Shown: positions 44,863 to 57,676, counted from the first letter of the stretch. The stretch is 64,000 nt of DNA from Cyathus striatus (GCA_025738555.1 JAOVFP010000006.1:2480001-2544000); one strand, 5' to 3'. Made by a program: numbers and translations. Notes: a model not told the origin generated them from the sequence alone.

Positions 44863-45973
44863 ATGCCTACTCAGTATCCCCTGATGTCCCCCCATCTCTC
44901 ACCAGAGCTCCGAGAGTGTATCATCTACTGGCGATACGAGCTGAACAAGACTGCCCTAGAAATAAGTGTAATTGCAGGATGCTCAGAACGTACTGTCTAT
45001 AATGTTCTTCAACTTCACTGTGAATTTGGACAGGTTTCAAATCCATATGCTCGCAGTAAAGGCAGAACATGAGCTCTCGATATGGGGGATACAAGCTACA
45101 TTGCCTCACTTATCACTGCAAATCCCTCCATTTATCTTGATGAACTACAGGAAAAACTCATGTCAGTACATGGTGTTGAAGCATCTATTTCAACAATTTC
45201 ACGTGCTCTTCATTGTCTTGCAATATCTCACAAAAATGTTGCTGTATCTGCACTTGAACGAAATGAACAGCTACGTGCTACTTGGCAGGCTGTAAACGGA
45301 CAGATACCAATGGAGTATATAGTCTGGATAGATGAAGCTGCTGTCGATGATCACACAAATCAGCAGAGTACAGGTTGGAGTGCATTAGGTCAGGCATGTG
45401 TACGAAGAGCAGCGTTCATTCGTGGCCAGTGTTATTTAATTCTTCCTGCATTGTCATGTGATGAGATTATAGCACTGGATATCTTCGAAGGCTCTGTAAA
45501 CAAGCAATGTTTTGTTGACTTCATTCGCACTCAGCTAGTACGTACACTCTCCCCCTTCTATATACTATTGTTTGATGTAACTTCTCATTTGCAACGTATA
45601 AAGGCACCTAAACTAACTCCTTATCCTGGTCCCAGGAGTGTGGTAGTATTAGATAACTGTGCTATCCACCATGACGAAGAGATTAGATTCATAATTGAAG
45701 ATGAATGCAGTAAGTCTTACACTTAAAGTTGTGGTGTTTTACAGTGCTCAAAAGTTCCAATATATTATAGATGCTAAACTTATACATTTACCTCCATATT
45801 CCCCTGACTTCAATCCGATTGAACAAGCCTTTTCAGCTATAAAAGCTTGGCTACGGTGCCATGAAGTTCAAGCAACTCACCCAGAGTCACGACCTTGGCT
45901 TATACATCAGGCAGCTATGTCCGTAACAGTGGAAGACGCAGAGGGATGGATTTTTAACTGTGACTATACATAA
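44863..45973 (+). CDS. Tc1/mariner-type DDE transposase gene, two introns, one in-frame TGA
   Basis: N-terminal helix-turn-helix region: [35 protein letters not shown]. Catalytic core: WIDEAAVDD (first Asp), [14 protein letters not shown] (second Asp), [20 protein letters not shown] (Glu). It ends [13 protein letters not shown]. Two introns are proposed from the family's usual continuity: 45538-45603 (66 nt, a multiple of three and open, so easily missed), joining FIRTQL to APKLTPYPG, and about 45708-45767, joining DEC to [13 protein letters not shown] at 45070-45072 stands between SKGRT and [10 protein letters not shown] where homologues read through, so this copy is probably dead or very recently inactivated. 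The hAT-like element just upstream may have separated it from its 5' end. Confidence 0.72.
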
Positions 45974-46179
45974 GGAGTAGGGATTCAGGTAGTATTAAGT
46001 CGATATTATATGTAACTGAAAATGGAAATGGAAACAAGTCGTAACGAGACTAGAATGCTAAGTACTTTGAATTAAAACTCGATTTGCCTCTTGGCCTCCA
46101 GTCGCTCATTCCAATCGAGTACAAATGCTTGGAGCATCCAAGCTACCCCCTCTTTAATGTGAAGAATCTCGCTAATTCA

Positions 46180-47976
46180 TAAAGGTAAAATGGATGGAAT
46201 GTTCTCTGGTGTAAATTCCACATCTACCATCAAAGACTCTTGATGCCGTAGATCAATACCTTTCACGTTGAAGAAGTCATTAAGGCATGCATGAACTGCT
46301 CCAGCCTTACTAGGAATCGGAGAGAAGGGCGGCAAGAGATGCGCATGGTGAGAGGGCGTACGAGACATAGAAGGGCGATTATGCCGAATAGGAGTGGTAG
46401 GAGGATCCGTGGGTGTGGGTTTAGGGACCAAACTTGCAAGAATAGGCATGATAGCGGCCATAGCAAGACCCATCATGTCATTAGACGAGTTCTCCACGGC
46501 TCCTGATCGTGGTCCTGTGCGTCCACGAGGTTTTGAAGTGGACATACGACCATCACGAAGCCCATCGAAGTCAACAGTATTGGGAGGCTCATGCTTTGTG
46601 GCATCTCGTGCAGCCTAATTAAAACTTCAGCACGTGAACAATGAGATAAAAATAGTGAACATACGATAGCAGCTGCCCAAAGTGACAGCTTACGGTGATT
46701 AAGGCCAAGATGGGATCCTGTTGCATCGATATAGCAGTATCCAATCTCACCATGCTCGCCTTGGTGTCATTCACAGGTCCATTTCTTTTTTAATTCAAGT
46801 ACAATCTCGCCTTGTAATAGCTCATGCACTGTGTATCCATCCAACCGAGGAACCTTATAAATATTTTGAGCTTTGCACATCACACAGTACGCAAAGACAT
46901 TCATACCTTAGTACCATATGATAACTCTGCATCATCTTCGTTATCATCAAAAGTGAGTGCCTGCGGGACACAGGTCATGTTGGAAACATGGCCCCAATGA
47001 TAAATGACATACCCGTTTGTTTGTAATGCGGAACCCATTCATTGAATCAATGTCAAACTCCACCGTTACGTGACATTTACTCTTGTTCTTTTTGAGCAAA
47101 GAACAAAGGGCGAGATTGTCAGTATCGATTGTAATAGCACCACTCTTCCCTCCACTAAAACAGCATATGAATGAATGGGAATAAAGAAGAAACAAGACTT
47201 TAACATACGCAGAACCAGTCCATGAAAGCTTAAATGATGGACCATTGTGCACGCCAGGACTATAGTCACCAGCCAAATTGTGAAGCTTGAGAAATTCATT
47301 TATAAACCTGCAGCGGTCAATACCATTGAGATCAATGTAGCCGAATTTCGAACTTTTGAACTTTTTTGCAGTGGACCGAGAGCGGGTAGCAGGGTTTGCC
47401 TTCTCGACAGACATATAAACCATCGTGGCCGTAACTTGGTGGCTAATAGCATCAATACCTGTATATATCAAGTTAATATTTCATATCCAACGATATTTCG
47501 ATGTGAACTCACCAGCCGGATCTGAAACTGCCAATATAGTGATGTCATCATCATCATTGTCAGATGTTGCGACAGATGGAACACCACTCGAATATGACGG
47601 TGGGGGTGCCTGAGAACATGGGGGGAGTTGTGGTCTCAAAGCCTGGAGACGAGGGTGACCAGGATTATAATAACATAGTGTATCTTCGATTTCTTGATGA
47701 GAATGATAAAACCCAGGTGGATCCCTGGTGCCATCTAGTAGTGCACATAATAAGAAATAGGTATCAAAATTCGACTATAAACATACCAATCCATCCAGGG
47801 TTCTTCAACCAAACTTCTGAGGGGCGAGGGCCAGGTGTAAAAACATCGTCCCGAGTCAGAGCAAGTCTTGTATAGTCAGGGCGAGGCGGAACTTGTGGTA
47901 TTGTTTCTGTAGTGCTGGGTTGAATAGATACAGTTGGTATGTCAGATGTAAATGTTGGAGTATGTGAATCAGACAT
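46180..47976 (-). CDS. Multi-exon gene of a repeated basidiomycete family, function unknown
   Basis: Start ATG at 47976 (MSDSHTPTFTSDIP). Consecutive exons read NPGWI|DGTRDPPGFYHSHQE, DDDDITILAVSDPAG, VYMSVEKANPATRSRSTAKK with GYIDLNGIDRC, FINEFLKLHNLAGDYSPGVH, GGKSGAITIDTDN with EFDIDSMNGFRI, ALTFDDNEDDAELSYGTK, VPRLDGYTVHELLQGEIVLE, GYCYIDATGSHLGLNHRKLS, then a Pro/Thr-rich part and NDFFNVKGIDLRHQES near the end. All junctions are GT-AG. I recall similar multi-copy proteins in Agaricomycetes but know no function. An in-frame TGA at 46767-46769 (between KKWTCE and HQGEHGEIG) suggests a pseudogene. It lies between two mobile elements. Confidence 0.6.
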
Positions 47977-48808
47977 GTGAGAACAGAATGAGATGAGCAA
48001 AGGCATGGAGCACACCTGTTTAAATATACACAGATATCCGCTATGCCCACTGTTTCCACCGAAAAAATTCTTCAATGTGGTCTGGAAAAGATGTAGAACG
48101 GTGTTCGACGCTCCAGTGCATTGAGTCTTGGTTGTTTCAAGGTACGCGATATTCTCCTGACTGTTTCCAAGAATGTGAATCAGTAGGGTCAATTTATGTA
48201 TGCTCTAAGACCTCTCACCAGACAAGGACCAGGCAAAGAAACAGAAAGAGGAGGACGAAGGATGGATGGGGAGAATACCTTGGGCAAGCAGATAGCGCGT
48301 CAAGCGATTCAGGGCACTAGTGATTCTAGCGAGAGCACTTGCCTAGGCATTGCTGCGTCGTGTCACAATTTGGTCGGCTATAGCCATCAGTAAATATAAC
48401 CAAACATAATCGTGAAATTGATGACTGCAGTTCTTTATGCAAATGCCTGTAATATCGATTTAGACCGGTACCACGGATCCCCATCTCGACTTTTTACTGT
48501 TTCAGTACAGTTGGACGACATCCAGTTCTGTGTCAAAAGCGGACCAAGAAGGGACATTGATGGTGATAAATATTATAAGAAGCGCTATTCAAGACCTATT
48601 GGGATAATGGCGTACACTGTCAATGTTAATGGGAATGGCCTCTTCTCGTAAGTTTTTATTCAACACTGTAGAATTATATTACATATTCAAATGTCACAAT
48701 TCCATGCCACCTCCACATATGCATTTGGATATGTTACTATACCTATTATGTATTTTACAGACAATGTGCTTCCGCTTTTTATGTATTTAAGTAGTCTACT
48801 ATGTACTG
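47977..48808. other. Spacer with a fifth copy of the 24.97-kb repeat
   Basis: 48510-48690 repeats the CAGTTCTGTGTCAAAAGCGG ... TTTTTATTCAACACTG pattern. No gene supported. Confidence 0.4.
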
Positions 48809-49985
48809 CAAGGGGTGGTCACGTGTCAGATTTAGTATGCGGGGGATGGTAGGTTGGGGGTCTGAGGTGGGGCATCCAACATTTTTGGATCCATTTATTT
48901 TCAGTCCCATTTTGGATTTTTTCTGTAAAATTATACTCATTTACACGCTCTACAGTGCTCCTGCATGGTTTTTAAAGGTGCTTTTGCAATTAAATAGACC
49001 AAACAGTTTCGGATGAACAATTATTACATAATAAGACAGCGACACTGCGGATGTGCGTCGTTGTCGTTGCGCCAGAATCTAAAATAGTGAGAAAAGTTTA
49101 CAGAGTGTTAACAGACATTCATTTCAATGCTTTAAGATGTAAGTTAATTGAACTATACTGATATCAAATACTTATCTACTATGCAATAGCCCCCCCTGTC
49201 TGAAAACAACTTAGATATTCTGGTTATACTATATAGACACAGATGGACATGTTCTATGTCCAGACTGCGGCATCTGTATTGGTGTTGGCACTGGTGGCTT
49301 GGAAAACTTTAGCAAAAGGCATTGTGAAAAACATAAATGTGTATGTAATACCAAAAGTCAAGCAAGACCATGCTATAGTCTTCTTCACTCAACGACCTGC
49401 AGCAGTCCCACCAACGGTCTCAATTCCAGAACCAAATGAACATGCTCTCGAGAACACAACTGGCACTGAGTTGATTGTCCAACCAAGCACATCCAATGAT
49501 GAGGTGGATCTATTAGGCCCAGTGTTCGAGAATGCTACAGGAGAGGGTTTGACGAGTTTGGGGAACAGTGCTTTGCGCGCTGATGAGGATGAGCCCAAAA
49601 CACTCGGGAAGGTCGCGAATGATTAGGAACATCTCCATGTTGTCTGTTTGTACTTGTGGATGCAAAGTAACAGACAAGGAACAAACTGTTGATGTAAACG
49701 TCATTAAGCGTAAAAAGAGAACCTGTGAAACAGTTTGAGTGAGTTAATCAACCACATATTACCAGTCTAAATTACTCACAATTTACAAAGTATCTATATC
49801 ATCTTTCATGTGTGGATCAGCGTTGACAGTGTGGCCCGTGTATATGCTGACGTAAATATATTAACCGAAAATAGCCGATCCATATATAGCAATATGGTCT
49901 CACGGTGGTAGGTAGGTTGCCTCCATGACAGTGATTTTATATTTTCCGACCCCGGGTCTTTCAACTTTTTTTTGAAGACCCCTTG
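48809..49985 (+). mobile_element. 1177-bp hAT-like TIR element encoding a BED-type zinc finger (copy B)
   Basis: Perfect 8-bp duplication ATGTACTG at 48801-48808 and 49986-49993. Termini are CAAGGGGTGGTCACG and, inverted, CAAGGGGTCTTCAAAAA. The right subterminal stretch (inverted: ACCCGGGGTCGG then CAACCTACCTACC) parallels the left end of copy A. It carries a zinc-finger exon and no transposase core. The left terminus AGGGGTGGTCAC is also shared with the 656-bp MITE at 39905. Confidence 0.82.
49236..49441 (+). CDS. BED-like zinc-finger exon of element copy B
   Basis: In the frame of 49257 the sequence reads DTDGHVLCPDCGICIGVG, GGLENFSKRH and CEKHKC (49257-49340), giving C-x2-C-x17-H-x5-C with the same fixed residues as in copy A. 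This frame then runs to a stop at 49439-49441 unless spliced at GTATGTAAT (49341). A longer open frame in another phase (49243-49626) starts with a hydrophobic stretch, but shares nothing with copy A, so I prefer the zinc-finger frame. Confidence 0.5.
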
Positions 49986-50832
49986 ATGTACTGTAACTAC
50001 TTATCCATTTGCCTCATGCTTCTTCCCCCTGCGTGCTTTGAGGCCAAATGTAACGTCGTCGTCGTCGATGCGTCGTTTATTTCAACAAACACTGCATTTA
50101 TTTAAAGTTATGAACACGAACGTGAATTCGCAAGTATTTTTAGATATGTACTATTTTTACCCATAACATGCTTAGTTAAAAGAAATTTGCAGCTGCCCAC
50201 TTGGCGTAGCGGTATACTTCGTTAATGCTTTAGGGAGTAGATGGGATTTCGTATGGGATTTTTTTTTCCAATTCCAACATAGCCTGTTAGTTATTCTAAA
50301 GCTGATGGAGCCCACCATGATACCACTGCAAGTGTCAATAATCCTGAAATATTTAATGTCAATGGCAATTCCAAGTATTTATAATTAGTCTTTTTCAACA
50401 CCGCAACCCATCGAAAATGCCAACGTAAATTCGGAGATGCTGTCAACGTCAAATGAATGTCGTCGCTGTCGCAGACGATGACGAGAAGAGGGATCACATG
50501 GGGATCAATTGCGCGCGGCAACCCCCGCCATGCAGGATAGATTCCGAAAAAGGCAACGGGAAGGTTGAATCTTTTTCGCCTGCCTCGCCCACCCCGACGA
50601 CGGCATCTCTTGCTTTGTCCCATTGTCTCTGTCTCATAGCCTTGGCTAGGGGGTACTGTGTACCTCTCACTCTTTACTTTCAAACTGCTTTTTCATTCTT
50701 TACTCTCTGCCACATGAATAGGAACGCGTCGTAAGACGTGCGACGTTGCCTACTTGCTATACCCTAACTGGATTTCATACCCCCTAGAAGGCTAAGGCTA
50801 CATACCTTTTTGTTCTTACACACCCACCCATC

Positions 50833-53800
50833 ATGCCCCCTGCAGCACCAAAAACACCCACTCCATCGAGCAGTTCGTCGCGCAACTCGTTCGCTGCGCC
50901 TTCTGCTCCTCCAAGTACACCCTCTCTCCCCCCGCACGCCGCACGGCGGAGCATTAGTACGACTACATCACCGTATACACCTTATGCGCCTCTATCGGGT
51001 ATCCCCGTCGCTGCGTCTCCCTCGCCGCCGACTCCCCAGGGGGGATTCAAGGGCCTCCGTTCCTTTTTGCCTTTTGCCAAACATACCACTACCCCCTCGC
51101 AGTCGCAGGGTACTAACAATGCAGTGGGAGGGGCACCAGTTACACCAGCCAAAGGGGGAGGATTCGGATTCGGCAGTGTCAGGCGCTCAATGCAGAAGGA
51201 CCGCGAGAAGGAAAAGGAGAGGGAGAGAGAGAGGGAAAGAGAGAGGGAGTTACCTGTCATTTCGATCGGCCGCAATCCATCTACATCAACTTTCGATTCG
51301 CACTCGCAAAAATCGCAGGTTAAGGCGCCCAGTGGCACACCCAGAGCGTCCTTATCCATCTCAAATATTCGCCGATCAGTTTCGTTAGGCAAGTTAGGAA
51401 AGGATAAGGACGAAGCGGGGGTGAATGGGAGACAGGTGGGCAGTGTACGTGAACGTGGAGGACGAGAATGGTTCTCTGGTGGTGAAGAGGAAGATGTCGA
51501 TGAGATGGGTGTGTTGAGTGGTGATACTAGTGGTTAGTCTCCCTTTTCGATTCTGGGACTACATACTAACGGATACGCTTGCCATTTTCTCTAATCCACC
51601 ATATCATACATCGACGACGCTGTTCTCACTACTCGGTTCAACTCCAAAACTCGTTCACCATTTTTCACTCGTTGGCAGTATCACCACATCCATACCTAAG
51701 CCCACCTTCCCCCGGACCTCCCCTATCACTCTCCCTCTCCGCCGAACTATCAACTATAATCGAAGCTGATTCCTCAGGGATGAGTTTAGGGAAACATCTA
51801 CCCTCCCTAGGGTCGAATTCAGATGCAGAAGAGGAAGCAGGGAGTCCCGTCCTATTACCCAACATGGGCGAGTGGAATGGTTCGTCGTCGTCATCGAGAC
51901 CTTCAACCGGAACTCGAATACCAAGTTCGAATACGTTACCTGTGAAATGGCAGCAGCAGCATTCGCGACTTCCGTCCCTTTCGCAGCATTTACCGAAGCC
52001 GCAGGTACAACCCCCTACACAACGCCCACAACATAATTCTCAACCTACACATATCCCACCCTCCTACTCACAATCCCAATCACATAAATCAAACCACCAG
52101 CGACCACCCTCCCCCTCCCCCTCCCCGGATCTCCTCGCCGACCTCGACCTCTCAAGTACGCAAATTTCAGCGCAGGTCCTTTCAGCACTCGGATCGTCGC
52201 CTTCAGGGTCCGTAGGTGCATGGGGTGAAGTTGTCGTTATTGATGATTTTGATTCTGGTGAAGGGGTAGTTGATGAGGAGGGGAGACTGCTTAATGCCGA
52301 TGATGGAGATGATACGGTTGTGAGACGAAAAGTGGGGGATCCGGGGCTGGAGAGATTACTTGGTGTTGGTTCCGATAGTGCGCGGAGGAGAAGTGGTGGG
52401 TCTACTGTTACGACTACTTCGACTTCGAGGGATACGACGGCTGGGAGAGGGTTGCCTACTCCCCCTTCAACTGGGAGTAGCAGTTCGATTGTTCCTATGA
52501 ATGTCAGGCCGACTTCCAGTGGGAGCACGAGTACGCCCACGTCAAATTCGAATATAAACATGAACACGCCAACTGCGGCTTCGCATAGCAGAACATCATC
52601 CACCGGATCTTCAAAACCTTCCTTCCTACCCCGGCTCAAGCAATCTTCTACATCGCCTTCGTCGCCGCTTTTTCCGCCGCGTACACCGTCGTCTGCGGGG
52701 TCGTCGAAGACACAGTTTGGCATGCATTCTCCTGTTAGGGGATCGTTTCCAAGTTCTTCGAAGGAGCAGATACATTCGCCTGCGCGGGGCTCGTTCCCTT
52801 CGACAGAGAAGGAGCAGCTGCATTCACCTGCGCGGGGATCGTTTCCTTCTCCGTCGAGGGAGCGAGCGTATTCGACGGGTCAATCGTCTTCTGGAACACC
52901 GACTCAAACTCAGTCATATCCACATCCACATCCATCGCAGCATTCTCACTCACATCCTCAACCACAATCACACTCTCAACACATACATCCACCTCCCCCG
53001 CCCCACTCGGCTCCTCTACCCCAAACGCAACCGCAAACATACACACCACAAGCGTCCCCTTCACGGACGATTCTAATACATAGCGGCGAAACGCCGCTCG
53101 CGTCGCCTATTTCTGCTGTTTGGGAGGGTGAGAAGAGGTTAGGACTTCGACCTGATGGTGTGGGCCCTATGATCAAGTTGGAGAGTAGTACGCCTGTTAA
53201 ACCTTGGAAAGGCAATCGGTGGTCTACATCGCCTGAGAGGGGGGATCGGAGGATTTTAGGTGGTGAACAGGATCAGGATAGGGAATTAAGGAGGGAGAAG
53301 GAGAAGTTGTCAGTGGATACGAGTACGTCCCGACGTACTTCGATCGGGGAGACCTCCCCTTCAAGGATGTATTCACCCTCTCCACTTACCGCTGCGCGAT
53401 TGAGGAAGAGGAGTATGAGTGTGCAGGAGCGTAATGGGCTCGGTGGAATTGGACTAGGACCGAGGCCGGGGAGCAGTCTTAGTGCGAGGGGGGAGGGTAG
53501 TGCGAGGGGGGAGGGTAGTGCGAGGGGGGAGGGTAGTGCGAGGGGGGAGGGTAGTGCGAGGGGGGAGGGTAGTGCGTTAAGTCGTGCGGATAGTCTTCGA
53601 GATGGTCGACTTTCTGAGCGGAGCTTGGGGGAACGAGATAGAGAGAGGGATAGAGAGAGGGATAGGGAACGGACGCCGGTGCTTAAGAGACCGGAGTGGC
53701 TTGGTCCTCGGACGGCCAAGGCCTTTCGTGCTGCTGGCCTACTGGACTTTGATGCCCGCGAACGGGAGAAGGAGAGGGAGAGGGAGAGGGAAAGGGAGAC

Positions 53801-54989
53801 GCAGAGCGAGTACGATGCGTATTCGAATCCCCGCGGCAACAATTTTCTCCATTCGAATTCGCGGCTGACTGCGTCCCCTATGATGCGCAGTGCGTCAGAG
53901 TATAACCCCCGTGCGTCGAGCCGTATGGCGTTTTCCGATGTTGGAGCTGGAGAGACAGCCAGGAGGAGGGGGAGCGAGTCGTACGTCGGATTGATGGAAA
54001 GTCCGACATTTACGACGAGCAGTCGTGAGACGCCCCGATCTACATCTACCGCTCCTACCAGTGTTTCTTCCAGCTTTGGATATCTCGGGCGAGAGAGGGA
54101 CCGCGAGCGCGAGAGGGAAAAAGAGGAAATGAGGGATTTGAAGGATAAGCATGCTACGGAGACAGGTGCTTTGCTTAGTGCGCTTTCGGATACGCAGCGC
54201 ACGGCCCGGATGCTCCGCGAGGAGAATAAGGAGCTTAGGGAGAGGTTGGATAGGTTGAGTGATGTGGAGGTGGAGAATGTCGAGATGAGGCGGGTTGTGG
54301 GTGATTTGAGGAGGGAGGTGGCGGTGTTGAAGAGGCGTGTGGGGATGGGTGCTGAGGGGGGCAGTGAACGGGTTCCTGTGCAACGTCGGGCGGGGGAGGG
54401 GAGGATGCTTTGGGGACGGAGGTGGGAGGAGAAGGAGTTTGAGTTTGTCCAGCCGGCTCAGGCTCCGTCTTCTTCTAATGGTGATTTTACGTTTCATCTT
54501 CCTCCTGATGAGGATGATGAACGGGAGGAGATTATGGAGGATCCTATCGTTCCACAGGCCGAGAGCGACGACGATGACGAGGAGGAGGAGGTTATTGCGC
54601 CTTCGATACAATCGACACCTGCTAAACGTCCCTCGCGGGTCCATATGCAACAGCACTCACGGAGAGGAAGCACAACGTCTTCCGTTTTCCACATGCCGCC
54701 TTCAAATATGACCATGCTGATGAACGAGGATCCTTCCCCGGTGCTCGAGGGGAGGAGTGCTAACGCCAGCGAAGTGTCAGCCTCGTTCCATGCCTCGAGC
54801 AAGTCTGTCGGGAGCTCGAATGGAGTCAGCATATCGCCTACCACGGCGAACTTTTCGATGGTCACTGGGAGTCCTGGAAGCTTATATCTCCGCCCAGACC
54901 ACGAGGCTTTCCTGGGCGAGATGGAGAGTCTGGATTTGGGCGGGGTGCCGCCGGATGCGCTCGAGATGGAGAGGGAGGATGATTGGTAG
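50833..54989 (+). CDS. Large Ser-rich coiled-coil protein, 1336 aa, function unknown
   Basis: Exons 50833-51532 and 51679-54989 join in frame (4011 nt); the intron GTTAGT...GGCAG restores a Val codon. The N-terminal two thirds are low-complexity Ser/Pro/Thr with basic patches, HSPARGSFPS repeats (about residues 370-420), five or six ARGEGS hexapeptides (53490-53577) and RERDRERDRE stretches. A short ordered-looking motif LGPRTAKAFRAAGLLDFD follows. Then comes a coiled coil (LKDKHATETGALLSALSDTQ ... LREENKELRERLDRLSDVEV ... LRREVAVLKRRV, about residues 1045-1110) and an acidic C-terminal region with ESDDDDEEEEV. No enzyme motif. The layout suggests a cytoskeletal or septum-associated scaffold, but that is a guess. 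A decayed duplicate lies at 26884. Confidence 0.8.
53489..53577 (+). repeat. 18-bp coding tandem repeat (ARGEGS)
   Basis: GTGCGAGGGGGGAGGGTA is repeated about five times in frame. The decayed paralogue has a single copy at 28750-28772, so the array expanded after duplication or contracted in the other copy. Confidence 0.8.
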
Positions 54990-57676
54990 CATTCATTCCT
55001 CCCTGGTTTTCGCATTTGCAGTCATTTAAATTAATACACTAATTGTATATACCTTTGGTTACTGTAGGTTACATACCCTCGTGCTCACGGTTTCGTTTCG
55101 TGTATAATGTATTACTTACTGATTCCCTTCATATTTTTCATTACTCGGACAAGTTTGCTATCGTTCATCTTTTTTTTTCGTGCACTCTTTTGCTTCCAGT
55201 ACATCACTCGTTGGTTCTCTCTTTTTATTTACTCTTTGTACTCGCGGATATAAATCTGTGGAATTGCGATTTCATTGAGCGCTTATATAAGAATACATCC
55301 TTCTAGAGTGAATACCGGGTAGGACGAAAAACGGAAGGCTGTGTTGGAACAGCAGTGTGTTCGAACTTTGAATTTGGCTGGAGATTGGTTAGAGGTAAAT
55401 TCGCGATCAAGATAGGCCTAGTCCTCTAGACCGCGCGCCCTCACCGTGGACGTGACATTGTGACGAGGACAAAAATCCAGACATAGAATATGGCGAGATG
55501 CGAACACTGGTATAGGTTCCCTTCGGGCTGAGGCGACGGGCTCCCTGTCACTGTTCGTCCTTCATCGCTATGTCATAGTCACTAGCAAGGCCGCTGAGAA
55601 GAACCTTCGCAATGTCACTCCAAACCAAATAGCACTCTACAGCAGTAACTGCATAGCGAAGACTGTTTGGTTTAGAAAGTGGTATACGAGCGATCTCGAT
55701 CAGCATTTAGCTAGGGAAGGAGAGGTAGTTACATGGAGCGTGCGGGCGGATAAGAGGCTTGGAAACATATTGTAAAAGCTGGTATGTAATCTACACGATC
55801 TGGACGTGCTATACGACTCTCATTGTAACTTGAAGATTATGAGCTACGTGTCTGGCCCTCAAGGCGTCTTGCAGATGCCCAAACCAAGACGTTGCCCTAC
55901 TGCCCTATACCCCGGACTCCAGCCTCCAACACCTCTTCCATTATACCACCGCCACTTTCAATATGCCTAGTTCCCTCGTCTCATTCTATTGTTGCGTTGT
56001 CAAGCCGGATTGTATATGGCATTGCCGTTGTCGCTGCAATTCTCAATTGCAGTTCGTCGAAGATCGAGTTGGATTGTCGACACAAAATATTCGGTCGTCC
56101 CTTTCAGTCATCGAGAGGCGAATCTCGGCTTTTCCTTGATCAGACGAAGGTACTGCCAGTACTCGGAAGGAAAGTAGCTAAATATGACTTATGGATGGAA
56201 GTTATTCATGCGTTATCAACATACGATGAACTCCATTCTTTCAGGATGACAAGCTGCGTTTCGGAGCAGGCGACACGTCCAATAACCCTGGAGCGTCTTG
56301 CAAACATCCAAGCGCCAACACTCCGCTACTTACTCTAACATCCAATGACCCTTCCATCAAATTTCCGACATCTTTCAACGCCCCAATGTGACCACTCCCC
56401 GACATCAATCGCTCTCCAGATCTTCGGCCGCTGCTGCCACATCAAGCTGTCTCGCACCCCGCATCGCACCGGTCTTCGCCACTGCTTTAGGGAGTCGGTT
56501 AATCGTCGTTGGATGTTAAGGCTGAAGATGGGTACGTGGTACGTCTTTCCCTTCTAGACTACGTTACGCTTACTGTGTCCATTTCTGAAGGATCCCACTG
56601 CCATGGCTCGTAGTACCCTCTAATAAGGTCGTCATAAGACCATGCGCTGGATTGGCTCTCCATCTTCGCACGCCTTCAGACACGCAACCTACACGATAAT
56701 ACTGCTTATTCCTATCGAGGCGACGAGCGTGTATAGGATGCTAGCCGCCTTCGTCGTACTCTCCGTCCCCGAAGAGGATAGTTCCTGCCTATCTGTACTC
56801 CAACTGCAATCGTTCATCCTCCCTTGCCTCTGTTTCCTCGTCAGATGCGCCAGGTACAACTCACCTGTTCTCAGTCTTACGTATACTGCCCTCCCAAATC
56901 GCCGTAACAGGTGTTCAAAACATGATAATTATGCTCGCCGCCAACGAGTTACGGCAAGTATCACCATCTCTCTCATCTAGTGTGGTGCGGTCACTTTTCA
57001 ATGTTCTTTCATCTGATCTTTATGTACACAGGGCACAGATGAGATCGTTACTACTCGCTGTTCGCTTCTGAAGTTGCTTCTGTCCGTCCGTGTGATTTCA
57101 TCATCGCTTTGGTCGCATAAAAACTTACATGTGAGAAATGCTAAACAAATCCGAGCATCGGGGGTGCTAAAGACGATAGAGACCGGGTAGATCCAAGGGA
57201 TTATCGATGGAAGTAGGACTAATTTGGGATGAGCGTAGGAATAATTCTGACACATGGGGAATCTGCGGCGCCTGGTGTGTCAGGCAATCGGAGTATTTGT
57301 TCGAATCACATCGGCAGATGTGCTCCCTCCTCAGCCAGTATTTAAATAGAGAAAGAGTCGACTTCACCCCGGGACAACGGTGTATATAGACGAACGATTG
57401 AAAGTCAGCGCTTAGTGAAAAAGGTGTGTTATTATTTGCTCTGCGACCATGTGTATGCAACGTTGCATATAAGACACTGGGAGGTGATGAGGTATTTTTA
57501 GGTTATTAAAGTATATCTATAGCAGCTGTGGAGGTATCGAAATCCGATTAGACAGATAAGTTAGAGTTTGATATTACCGGGTGGCGGGCACTGTCCCCGC
57601 ACGCAAAATAGATGTATAAGTATCGAACAGTCATTGATGCTATCCGAGTGTCCACCGTCCACTGCCCTTCGCTGAC
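54990..57676. other. Spacer between coiled-coil gene and right NLR gene
   Basis: The first 1 kb is unique to this copy; from about 55990 it is collinear with 28920-30636. No conserved frame was seen. A TATA-like pair, GTATTTAAATAGAG and GGTGTATATAGACG, lies at 57338-57392 before the NLR gene. Confidence 0.45.

Noticed and set aside
49243..49626. 127-codon open frame with a hydrophobic N terminus in element copy B
   Set aside because: A different frame of the same DNA encodes a zinc finger whose spacing matches element copy A; the longer frame has no counterpart there.
43590..49985. A single 6.4-kb transposon from the left end at 43590 to the right end at 49985
   Set aside because: The outer ends are similar, but the flanking 8-mers differ (ATCAAACC against ATGTACTG). 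Each pairs perfectly with an inner end, so these are two separate 1.2-kb elements.
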